Shown one piece after another: positions 8,587 to 17,443 of a DNA stretch of 20,481 bases. This stretch comes from Zancudomyces culisetae (taxonomy: Eukaryota > Kickxellomycota > Harpellomycetes > Harpellales > Legeriomycetaceae). How positions within the stretch are numbered: the first letter of the stretch is position 1; the number at the start of each line of letters is the position of its first letter. Location of the stretch: contig LSSK01001426.1 of the NCBI GenBank assembly GCA_001969505.1, forward strand, positions 1-20,481. Direction: 5' to 3'. The notes under the pieces were generated by a model, which was not told the origin of the DNA, did no database searches, and saw only the letters and a program-made list of their open reading frames with translations. A program made the position numbers and the translations under genes.

Positions 8587-8773
8587 CTGATATATTTCGG
8601 AATTGAATTTTAATTTTATTCTAGTTTCGTTTCAATTAATCCCACAAATTCAGTTTTCACCTTATGCAAATAATTTAATGGTTTATAACTAAATCAGCCT
8701 TTTACAAAAACGAGAAACAATTTTATATCAAAGATATAGAAAAAGAAAAACAAAAACAAAAAAAGGCAATAAA

Positions 8774-10032
8774 TTATAGTTTTTTAATAATAACTGCACT
8801 GGCACCACCTCCACCATTGCAAATAGCAGCACAGCCATATTCATTTTGTTTCAACATGTGGGTAAGTGTAACCAAGATTCTTGAGCCTGAAGAACCCAAA
8901 GGATGGCCCAGAGAAATTCCACTACCTCGAGTGTTTATGATACTGTGGTCAATTCCAAACACCTTAGTAGCTAGTAGAGGCACAACTGAGAAGGCTTCGT
9001 TGAGCTCCCATTTGGCTATGTCCTTCAAAGCCAAGTTGGCTCTTTTTAGTGCTATGGGGATCGCAAGCAGTGGTGCAGTAGCAAAGTGTTTGGGCTTTGT
9101 AGCTGCATCGGCATATGAGATAATCTCAGCCAAAGGTTTGATGCCTGACTTTTGTACAGCATCCTCGCCCATCAAAACCATTGCACTTGCTCCATCGCTA
9201 ATCTTACTTGCACTAATTACTGTTATAGTTCCATCCTTTTTAAACACTGGCTTGACCTCGCTGACTTTATCGAACTTGACCTTAAATATCTCTTCATCGC
9301 TTTCTACCACTGTTTTCCCTTTTCTTGACTGAATTTCTACAGGCACTATCTCTTCTGCAAACAAGCCGTTCTTATGTGCTTCTTGTGCCCTTTCATATGA
9401 TGCTACTGAATAGGCGTCTTGCATTTCACGGGTGATGTTGTGTTTTTCGGCAACTTCTTCTGTACACAATCCCATAGAAATGTTATCGTAGGGATCCAAC
9501 AATCCATCGTGAATAATCATATCGCTAAGCTGCTGCATTCCATAAGTGAGTCCCCTTGGAACAAGGTATGGTGCGTTGGACATGCTTTCCATTCCTCCTG
9601 CCACTATAACATTTGCTTGCTTCAGTTGGATGGCCTGTGCACCAAACATCACGGACTTCATCCCACTAGCGCAAACCTTGTTAACGGTGGTAGATGGTGT
9701 GGTATATGGTATCCCTGCCCCTAACATTGCCTGTGTTACTGGTGCCTGCTTAAGCCCACCCTGCAGAACACTCCCCATAAATACTTCATCTACCTTTTCA
9801 CCGCCCACTTTGATTTTTTCTAGTGCGCCTCGTATCGCTACAGAGCCGAGTTTAACTGCACTTTCACTCTTTAGGCCTCCTAGGAAGCTTCCTGTTGGAG
9901 TTCGCACTAAAATAAAATAAACACAATACATTTCCTGATTAAGTACATTTTCAACAAGTAGTATCTTCCGGCTAATTAAGCTTTTGTATTAATTATATGC
10001 CTACCTGCGGAAGTTATAAATACTCTGCTCAT
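8774..10032 (-). CDS. ERG10: Acetyl-CoA C-acetyltransferase (thiolase), two exons
   Basis: Joins two acetyl-CoA to acetoacetyl-CoA, the first step of mevalonate/sterol synthesis, or acts in reverse in ketone and isoleucine breakdown. Exon 1 is 10032-10005 (MSRVFITSA plus one base) and exon 2 is 9906-8774; the 98-bp intron runs from GTAGGC to TTTTAG. Splicing gives 386 residues starting MSRVFITSAVRTPTGSF, the standard thiolase N-terminus; reading exon 2 alone from an upstream ATG would give a false start. Catalytic residues are present: Cys89 (NKVCASGM), NEAF at 312, His344 (SLGHPLG) and Cys372 (ICNGGGGAS). Sequence is closer to the ACAT1 type than to baker's yeast Erg10. No mitochondrial presequence is seen. 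It ends KKL, at best a weak PTS1, so cytosol is the default. Odd: the usual N-G-G-A-V before SLGHP is R-G-S-G-I. Confidence 0.93.
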
Positions 10033-11461
10033 CTTCTAGACTTAAATATCCTGGATCGGTTTTGTCCCTACTAAAAGCCCTGGCTGTAGCTTCTAAAAAT
10101 TATAAAAAAAGAATAATTATGTTAAAATCTGATGGTGAAGAAATGGTAAACTGATAAGACAAAAATAAATTGTTGGTGGCCAAAACATGTTGGGGGGGAA
10201 AGGAAGGGCCGCCTGGGTGTCTGTGGTCCGAAAATACATGATTTTCCGCAACCCAACCACTCAGATTCATGTGTGTATATGTCAAACGTTCATTTATTGG
10301 GTGGATTAAAGCGCATTTTATTTCAATTTGACGCATATCATTAAGCAAAAATAAAAATAATAAAGGTCGAATTTTTCACAAAGCGAACCTATTATATATG
10401 ACATAAATCACTGTCATAAAAAAGAAATAGAATTTTGCGTAAAATATATAACAAGCAAACACCTCTCCAACTCACCAATGTTAAATACACACAAAACATT
10501 TGTTCAAAAGTGAGTTGACCCATTATCTAAATGTTTTCTTTTATTCGTTTCAAATAATGATGTCAGCATCAATAACTTTGACTGCTTTTATTCATCATTT
10601 CAACCGCGCTTACTTAATATTACGCATTGCTTTTGATAGAGTAATAAGCATGGCTGTTAGAGATATTCGTTTTAGATGTACTAATGACTTTTGTTGATGC
10701 ATTTCTACTTTTTTTTGGTTCCAAACCTATGCATTCTAGTCAACGTTATCCTAATTCAATTTTTGGAGAAAGTACAAATCCCTTATTCAAAACGGGTTGA
10801 TATTCATAAACGTAAAATACACCCATGTTCTTATTAACAAGGTGAATCTGCACTAAAAAAAATGTTTTTTTAGAGCGTATATATTGATATTCTAAATCTT
10901 TCGGTTTCATCTTTTCAACAAACTGGCCAATGGGCAATAACAATTACATCCAAGGTTTACTCATCAATCATGTTTCTTTTTGTTCATCGAATAAGCCGAT
11001 TTTGTTTAATTTTACATCAATTAATTAAACACAACTTTGGATAAATGTTTCCCACATATTTTCGACTATTATTATTTGCCTAGAATTTAGGTCAACTCAA
11101 ACCCAAATAAGTTATGTTAAAATTTGTAATTCTCAGATGATATTTTGCAAGAAATTTAGCGGAAGATATTAAAATAAATCGATGTTAATTTTCATAAACT
11201 TGAAACACATGATAACAAAAAATACCAAAGCTAACAAGCTCGGTTAATTGCTGGGATAATTCGGAAATCGAGGCATACTAGCGCTTTCATCGTTTTTTTT
11301 TCCTTTTTTTTTTTGCTTGATGAGTTGGTGTTTATACCTTTAGTTTTTGTACCAATAAATTCGGCCTCCAGCTTATACGAATATAAGAAACTTGTAATGA
11401 ATTATGTAATACTGTTAACCCACTTGATTTTTTCTTTTCTTCCATCATTTTTATAGCAATA
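10033..11461. other. Divergent upstream region between thiolase and P450 genes
   Basis: About 1.4 kb of shared 5' flank. Apart from the GC-rich patch near the thiolase it is AT-rich with poly-T/poly-A runs (for example 11295-11314) just upstream of the P450. Short frames at 10100-10348, 10500-10697 and 10746-10943 have no recognisable domain or codon character. A TTTTTAG acceptor-like sequence at about 10093-10099 on the minus strand could end an intron in the thiolase 5' UTR. Confidence 0.5.
10192..10248. promoter_or_regulatory. GC-rich promoter patch of the thiolase gene: G-quadruplex motif and palindrome
   Basis: About 160-215 bp upstream of the thiolase ATG, a GC-rich patch stands out from AT-rich surroundings. 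Plus-strand G-tracts at 10192-10198, 10206-10208 and 10215-10217 fit the G3+N1-7 quadruplex rule. Next to it is the near-palindrome CCGAAAATACATGATTTTCCG (10228-10248, centre 10238), which could bind a dimeric regulator. No factor is assigned. Confidence 0.35.
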
Positions 11462-11479
11462 ATGGCTGAATTAGTGTAA
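11462..11479 (+). other. Five-codon upstream ORF, or first coding exon of the P450
   Basis: ATG GCT GAA TTA GTG TAA lies 92 bp upstream of the P450 ATG. Read unspliced, it is a uORF (MAELV). Alternatively, a donor at 11476 (GTAACA) and the acceptor TTTCAG ending at 11569 give a 94-bp intron, close in size to the other introns here. Splicing then joins 14 bases in frame to the P450, giving MAELVMSVIEKES. A second ATG at 11539, out of frame and overlapping the P450 start, would be removed by that intron, which favours splicing. Confidence 0.45.
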
Positions 11480-11570
11480 CAACCGTCGGCAAAAAAGGTG
11501 AAAGTGATTTAAAGTATCTCCGTACTTGATAGTAGACAATGCAAAAAAATAATACCTTTGAGATTTCAGT

Positions 11571-13340
11571 ATGTCCGTTATTGAAAAAGAAAGCTACAAT
11601 TCCGAATTGGTGAACTGTAAAATTTCGAGATTGAGTCCAAGGATGTTTGAAAGTCACACTACTAAGCTTCTCAGTGCACTATCATATCTGCATTTTTTAG
11701 TTATATACCACCTTCCATCCGAAGAGTTTCTAGAAAATCTAAAAAGGCAGACGATTTCCAATAGATATGTTCGAATCCTGGTAAATTTGGCCTGGTTGCC
11801 GCTATTGATATACAACTTTGAAGAATATTTAGAACAACTCGGGCTTGACTCGAATGCAAGACACTTTTTTCTAGTTGTGAAAAACCTATCACTAACAGCA
11901 TGCTGTGTCGGTTCGGTACTTTATCAAATACGGAAGACGCTAATAGAGGATGCTGTGCCCTATGGTATTCGAACAGTTAGCCACAAAGAGTTTGCATTTT
12001 TCTACAGCGATGATAGTATAGCAGACGATATTACGGACGAGCACTGGAAAAAACTGAATGAAAGTGTATGTGAAGTTAATGTGAAGGAAAGGAACAAGGA
12101 GCTTTATATAGGGGGAAAGATGTTTTCAGAGTACGTGGCGCTCCCACAATCAGTGATCAATAAAGCTAAGGGACATCTCTCTCAACGAAGCAAATTTTCA
12201 GTGAGTATGAGTAGAGAAGTGCTTCATTTCAATATGCATGTACGTACTCTGGCATCGTTTATGTCACAAGTTGATTTAAAGGAGTCGGTAGAATCCATCC
12301 AGGGTAGGCTGGATAGGATTGTCAGAATATTAATTACATCGGCAGGGGCAAAAATGAACGAACATGAAATATCAGTTTCTGAATGCTATTTGGTAATAAA
12401 AAGAATTGCAACATTTGCAGTGTCGTATAGGTACTTTGGAACACGAGTAATAAAGGACGCCGATCTAATTGAAAGTATAGTCGAGTCGACCGATACAAAT
12501 ACTGGAGTGATTAATGATGAGACACTATACAACGCACTATTTAAACAAGGAATATTGGGCGAAAACTATACATTGGAATACTATGAGCTTGAGTTAAAAC
12601 GGCGATCTTATCTTCCAGAATACAAAAAACCTGTAGATATAATTCAGTATATAGCAGATAACAAGGATACATTTTCCACAAGTATAAATGAGATTGTCTT
12701 TGCCTTACAAAGTGCAATGGAGTTGGCTGTTGTGATACTGTCGATTAAATTATACTCTGCCCTTGTGAACCTCAGCCTACGCCCAAATATTTACGAAGAA
12801 CTTCTAGCCGAGCAACAAATGCTAATCGACAAGTACAGTAGCGCAACAAATGCGATTACAATGGACGTTATTGATCAAATGGTACTCTTGGATGCCTATT
12901 TGAAAGAATCTATTAGATATTCCCCTACAAGTACACTTATGCCCAGGGCCTGTGTCAGAGACATTGTTTTATCAAACGGTGTAACAATCAAAAAGAATCA
13001 ATACGTGGGTGTAAATATCCATGCCTACAATAGAACCGCAGAAGCATATGGTACAAAACCCTCTACTTTTGACTACAAACGACACATTCGTCTTGGTACC
13101 ACACTCTTGCATAGCGAAGCGGATGCTGCCATTTGGGGTATTGGTACCGCCGCCTGTCCCTCCAAACTGTATACAATCTATACCATGAAGCTTATAATGG
13201 CCCTTGTCATTAGAAATTTTAGAGTCAAACATAAAAGCCTGCTGGGTAATCATGGCTATGTAAATACAAACCCGTTAAATGACTCGATTTTCTATGATAT
13301 CAAAAGCAAGCATGAGTTGGTATTTCAAATCCGTAACTAG
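11571..13340 (+). CDS. Divergent cytochrome P450-like protein (589 aa)
   Basis: Heme-thiolate monooxygenase fold, judged from C-terminal signatures. The K-helix ExxR is E446-S-I-R449 (LKESIRYSP). A PERF-like region (FDYKRHIRL) follows, then a heme loop IWGIGTAACPSKLY with the ligand Cys529, in which the usual leading Phe is Trp and the Gly after Cys-Pro is Ser. The expected I-helix segment (NEIVFALQSAMELAVVIL, about 371-388) lacks the usual A/G-G-x-D/E-T-T oxygen-activation motif; it has S-A-M-E-L-A-V at 381-387. The N-terminal ~115 residues hold three hydrophobic stretches (about 33-49, 64-79, 93-114) that could anchor it in the ER. It is longer than the usual ~500 residues. Substrate is unknown. 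The start at 11571 is conservative: a 14-base upstream exon at 11462-11475 would add five residues. Reduced or unusual chemistry is possible. Confidence 0.82.
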   Translation: MSVIEKESYNSELVNCKISRLSPRMFESHTTKLLSALSYLHFLVIYHLPSEEFLENLKRQTISNRYVRILVNLAWLPLLIYNFEEYLEQLGLDSNARHFFLVVKNLSLTACCVGSVLYQIRKTLIEDAVPYGIRTVSHKEFAFFYSDDSIADDITDEHWKKLNESVCEVNVKERNKELYIGGKMFSEYVALPQSVINKAKGHLSQRSKFSVSMSREVLHFNMHVRTLASFMSQVDLKESVESIQGRLDRIVRILITSAGAKMNEHEISVSECYLVIKRIATFAVSYRYFGTRVIKDADLIESIVESTDTNTGVINDETLYNALFKQGILGENYTLEYYELELKRRSYLPEYKKPVDIIQYIADNKDTFSTSINEIVFALQSAMELAVVILSIKLYSALVNLSLRPNIYEELLAEQQMLIDKYSSATNAITMDVIDQMVLLDAYLKESIRYSPTSTLMPRACVRDIVLSNGVTIKKNQYVGVNIHAYNRTAEAYGTKPSTFDYKRHIRLGTTLLHSEADAAIWGIGTAACPSKLYTIYTMKLIMALVIRNFRVKHKSLLGNHGYVNTNPLNDSIFYDIKSKHELVFQIRN

Positions 13341-15221
13341 CCATCATTACATCTTTTGGCTTTCAGATTCCCTTCATTTTTATTACTTACGATACTGTTG
13401 TACATTACTGTTAGGTGCCTAGGTTACATTTTCTTTATCTAGTTGTGTGATTTTCTATTTTTTTTTTCTTTTTTGTATCTATATATATTAACTTGGTATT
13501 AACATTCTGCTTGATTTATTGTTTTATCATACTGTATTCAGTTAGCCAAAATTGAACGACAATAGAAAATATATCATATAAATATCCATTTAAGTTAATC
13601 AGGGCCTATTTTGACACAATGGCACCAATATCCCTTGCTTAATGGTGATAACTTTACACTCTTAGCACCAGATCAACCATAAATGTGGCTACTTTCTTTT
13701 GAGCTTACTATATAACCAGATTTCTCCTTCTCCCCCCAAATATAACGAAAACGGTGCTTAAGCACCACCACACCAAATTATGATCAAGAAGATATATTCT
13801 TAGTCAACTAACACGGGCTTCACTCCGTATATTCATGGTTAGCTTCCCAATAATTTGAACATCTAGCTCTTTTTTTTTCTATCTACAACTCACTAAAAAA
13901 TGCTTTTATACATATTTACACATTTAAAGACATTGAGTTGATGTAGGGGACTGTAAATAGCTTCTAACATAAAGCCATGCTTTTATTTTTTCTAGGTCTT
14001 AACTTTAAAAGTGCATGCTAAAAGAGAAAAACTGAACAAATCTCTTCAGTATCCATGTAATAACAAAAGTTTTTCTTGTGTCTTGATGTTCTCTTCCAAA
14101 GTTACAACAATGAAAAAAGATATAGAACATGAAAATAGAACTAGAAAATAGAACATTATTCTAATTCTGTAACGCACAGCGATTCCTGTTGTTACTAGAG
14201 CACGTATTTTAAATAGTGCAATAGTTTCTGTGTTTAGATATACTCGAAGCTCTGCAGCCTTTAAATGAATCATTATTATCTCCATTATCTAAAATAATAA
14301 GGTTTTACCTACTTTGTGCTATGTGAACCAATTTACTCCTGTGCAATCTTCCCTTTTTTTTGTTTACTCGCTTATTTTTTTCAGTTTCTATAACATTTCC
14401 AGATATTCATGGTTTAGATCGATTTCGCCTGTACAAACAGCTACCAATAAATTACACAAGTGGGTATACCACACATTATATTTCAACAATAGTGCCATCC
14501 TAACCCCCCCTCCAAGTTTTTCCTTTATCGGAACAAATATACAACAGTTGGCCTATTAAAGCAAGAAATTAATAGAGTAGTGGTTTGCTTTTTTTTAAAA
14601 CGGTTAACTAGAACATTACTATTTCTTATTTACTGCTATATTTTTTATTTGGGTCGAATTTTATGTGTTGCAGAAAATCCATAAGACCAAGAAATACTCT
14701 AAATATCCAAACAGATTAACGGAGCTGGCTAGGGTTCAAGTCTTCAAATATAAATCCTGGAACCGATATCTAACTAGAATCAGTGTTCTATTGCGGAGTT
14801 CGAAACCTCAAATTCATATAAAAAAGAACTGGAAATGTTTCTGGATCCTCTTTTTTTTTTTACCACAGATTTCAGGTATTACATACATAGTGCTCTTTAA
14901 CATGTCGATCTTATATAATTAAGTTGTAAATTAAATAATAAACTTATTATTTCCTGAATTGGAATGATAATTTCTGTGTTCGAGGAAAAAAAGATCTAGA
15001 CTTTGCTTTTTGATAGAATATTTTGTAGAACCTCTTGAAACAAAGTTCTAAAGTATTAGAACTATCTTTTATTTTTTACAGTTTATATGGTCTTTTTATA
15101 GTTCCACGAAGAATATCTAAACCAAAAACTGGCCTGTTTTAATTCTGGTTACAAAGTTTACTAAATGTTAATAACTCTAGCCTTTGTATACCTAGATCTG
15201 TCTTAAAGTATATATCCAAAT
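13341..15221. other. Gene-free interval between P450 and RING protein genes
   Basis: P450 3' flank on the left (T-rich, with TATATATATTAA near 13481) and RING-gene promoter on the right (TATATA near 15209-15214). Three short frames (14046-14285 minus, 14314-14559 plus, 14665-14922 plus) have slightly protein-like stretches but no recognisable domain, so I do not call them. Cytosine runs occur near 13732-13737 and 14504-14510. Near 15033-15070 several AGAAC/GTTCT words sit in alternating orientation, of unknown meaning. Confidence 0.5.
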
Positions 15222-15746
15222 ATGTCCAAACCAGGAATGTCATTTGGTGCCAGAATTGGCATTATTGTAGGCATTTCGATTGTAATAGTAGTAATAGTCA
15301 CAATATGCAAAAGAGCCTGGCGGAGAAAATTCGCAGATCGAGCTAGGCAGGCTCAGGGAGAGTCGATGGTACCTGAAAACCATGTCCCTGATATACTCAA
15401 AGCGGGAGCAAATACTGGGTATATTCAAACCATTGCTATGCCAATGCCCAGTGTTGAAAATAAACATCCCAGGGATCTATATCCACCAAAGTATACGCCA
15501 ACCCTGTTTAACTCTCCACAAGAGCTGGAACGATTTCCGATCACATTTTTAAATCAGAGAGATGAGCCAGGGGGTGTAGTGGGCGCTGAAGTGCACTGTC
15601 GTTTATGTGGTAACCAAATTCCACAGGGAACTCTTGTTCGCTCTATACAATGCAGACACCCGTTTCATGTCTCATGCTTGGACTACCACTTACTGAGCCG
15701 CTCGACGAACTGCCCTGTGTGTAATCTAAATTTGCGAAACTATTGA
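15222..15746 (+). CDS. Single-pass membrane RING-H2 protein with PPxY motif (174 aa)
   Basis: Probable E3 ubiquitin ligase. A short N-terminus is followed by a transmembrane helix (about 12-28, I-G-I-I-V-G-I-S-I-V-I-V-V-I-V-T-I) and a basic flank KRAWRRKF that places the rest in the cytosol. A PPxY motif (P88-P-K-Y91) lies mid-protein; such motifs bind WW domains of Nedd4/Rsp5-type ligases. The C-terminal RING-H2 (126-167) has all eight ligands: C126, C129, C144, H146, H149, C152, C164, C167. The Trp usually found three residues after the sixth ligand (x-x-W-L) is His156, which may weaken E2 binding. It could act as a ligase, or recruit or be a target of an Rsp5-type ligase on endomembranes. 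No intron. Start chosen as the first ATG after a TATATATCCAAAT leader. Family not identified. Confidence 0.85.
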   Translation: MSKPGMSFGARIGIIVGISIVIVVIVTICKRAWRRKFADRARQAQGESMVPENHVPDILKAGANTGYIQTIAMPMPSVENKHPRDLYPPKYTPTLFNSPQELERFPITFLNQRDEPGGVVGAEVHCRLCGNQIPQGTLVRSIQCRHPFHVSCLDYHLLSRSTNCPVCNLNLRNY

Positions 15747-16424
15747 ATCAAGATGAATTGATCTGGTTATCTTTTTTTTATAAAGAATTCGATTCACCAT
15801 CGTGTATTAGAGAAGATTTTATTCAATGTCTGGGTTTTACACCAATGAGCTTGAAAACATTATATAGCTAAATGATTTGGCTATTTTAAGGCATGCTAGA
15901 CCGGATATAAAAAAAATTTACTGCTACTTGTTTATTAGCTTGAATATGTGATACCTACTAATAGTGAAGAAGATTACACACTTTGTGGTGGATGCTTCAA
16001 AGTAATCATGGTAAAAGTGCTCGGTTCTAGCCTATCATTTTACTCTTGGTCTGGATGTTCATCAGGTTAATTTCCTCGCCCCATTTACTTTGCTATGCTT
16101 TTGAACAGGGAAATATACTCACCTCATTAATCACTATACGCATGCACTAAAATAGATAATCCTAAATATCTACAATCATGATTGACAATGTCAACCACTA
16201 AAAAGGGTTATTAAGCTGATTTTTGGGCGTTTTAGGAATTGAATCAAGTATAATCTTATCAAGGTAAATCGCTTATACAACTTTGCTTTGTTTTGTTTTG
16301 TTTTTTTTTTTGCAAAAGCCTCGGATTTTATAACAACAAAATATTGTTTTTTATTCACAAGAGTAGTTGATAGATGGCTGATTGTTAGTGTTTGTAGATT
16401 ATGATTTATCTCTTTGTGTATTCC

Positions 16425-16444
16425 AATGTGGCTTAATCCACATT
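16425..16444. other. 7-bp hairpin with 6-nt loop
   Basis: AATGTGG-CTTAAT-CCACATT is a perfect inverted repeat. It overlaps a second inverted repeat whose other arm is at 16501-16509. It is not followed by a T-run and is not near a gene end, so a terminator role is not supported. Confidence 0.5.
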
Positions 16445-16613
16445 AACTGTTGTATAAATAAAACCAAGCCCGAGCGAATTTAATCGTAAATCCTAACCAT
16501 GATTAAGCCGAACAAACAAAAAAAAAAGACAAACAAAATCGCCTAATACGTTCTTGAAAGTTCGGTTTATCTTCTTTAAAGGACAAAAACACAGTGCTTT
16601 TCACCAGCCTTAA

Positions 16614-16616
<3 letters not shown>

Positions 16617-16648
<32 letters not shown>
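16617..16648 (+). repeat. (CTAA)8 microsatellite
   Basis: Eight perfect CTAA units. It is intergenic and isolated, with ordinary genes on both sides. Confidence 0.95.
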
Positions 16649-17030
16649 TAGCCAACATGAGAGGTGGCATTAAGATGGATTGTGTAAAATGCGGTTTAGC
16701 TTATTTGTAAAAAAAAGGTGCAGATGAGAAAACTGGTGAGCCATTTATCCTCTATACAAGTGGGTTTTGAAAGGGATGAGTAGGGTTAAACAACCCGAAC
16801 AACATGTTAATTACCGTGAATATTAGCAGGAATTCATTTGGTAATGGGGTTTGAGACTTTTTAATAATTCGATTCCCGAATGTTTTTACCAAATGAAACC
16901 TATCAAAACTACAAAAAAAATATCCCAATGGCTAAAACAATACAAAAATGAATGGGTGAGACCTATGCAAACTCAAAACAACAATAAGGAAAACAGATGA
17001 GGAATAGAGAGAAAACATGAAAAAAGAAGA

Positions 17031-17045
17031 GGGAGGGAGGGGGGG
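17031..17045 (+). other. G-quadruplex motif
   Basis: GGGAGGGAGGGGGGG gives four G3 tracts with single-base loops in an A/T-rich region, about 400 bp upstream of the RA-PH gene. It fits the standard quadruplex rule; formation in the cell is inference. Confidence 0.6.
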
Positions 17046-17214
17046 AGTGCAATTAATAACTCTGGGTCATGTCAATATCAATAGTGATTGTTCCCATCTC
17101 AATTTTATTTGATTCTGTACCACAGAAACCATAAATTATTGCTGAATTACTTTTTTAACAATACAAAAAAAAAATCACCGCAATTAAAAAGTTTATTTTA
17201 GATCATAACCTATT

Positions 17215-17242
17215 GCAGTTCGCAGTTCGCAGTATGCAGTTT
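17215..17242 (+). repeat. Four 7-bp tandem units upstream of the RA-PH gene
   Basis: GCAGTTC, GCAGTTC, GCAGTAT, GCAGTTT in direct tandem, about 200 bp before the RA-PH start codon. The position fits an array of binding sites in the promoter, but no factor is known. Confidence 0.6.
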
Positions 17243-17443
17243 TAAAGAAATAGAACCAAGTGAAACGAAATATAGAAAAAATGATATTCTCTGTACTTTG
17301 CTTTTGTTATATGAGCAGACTTTACGTTTATACAACATATTGTAAGCTTCAAAAGTTTTCAGAACCAAACTGAAGATAAAAAAGCAAAAGTTATAGTTTA
17401 AACGGATTAAGAAACGAGCGAATATATTGCTATAGGAGTAAAA

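Larger units (their letters stand above)
15747..17443. other. Gene-free interval upstream of the RA-PH gene
   Basis: About 1.7 kb with no credible frame. It contains a short palindrome TTGACA-A-TGTCAA (16182-16194), a perfect hairpin AATGTGG...CCACATT (16425-16444), a 9-bp inverted repeat GGCTTAATC/GATTAAGCC (16430-16438 and 16501-16509), a (CTAA)8 run, a G-quadruplex motif, and a 7-bp tandem repeat close to the RA-PH promoter. Confidence 0.55.

Noticed and set aside
9546-9920. Plus-strand frames opposite the thiolase
   Set aside because: The minus strand encodes a full thiolase with catalytic residues; these are shadows.
10008-10098. 29-codon minus-strand frame overlapping the thiolase start (A-T-A-R-A-F-S-R-D-K...)
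   Set aside because: It slightly recalls the start of a complex I 51-kDa subunit, but the frame does not fit the splice phase, ends at TAG, and no continuing exons are seen.
14726-14750. GGGTTCAAGTC, a good Pol III B-box match
   Set aside because: No A box at a suitable distance upstream and no T-stem around it.
14046-14922. Three short frames (79, 81 and 85 codons) between the P450 and RING genes
   Set aside because: No recognised domain, no convincing splice partners, and AT-rich low-complexity composition.
16430-16509. 80-nt segment closed by a 9-bp inverted repeat, tRNA-sized
   Set aside because: No A or B box, no anticodon arm, and the left arm is shared with a separate hairpin.
16617-16648. 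(CTAA)8 as possible telomeric DNA
   Set aside because: CTAA is not a usual fungal telomere unit, the run is short, and ordinary genes flank it on both sides.
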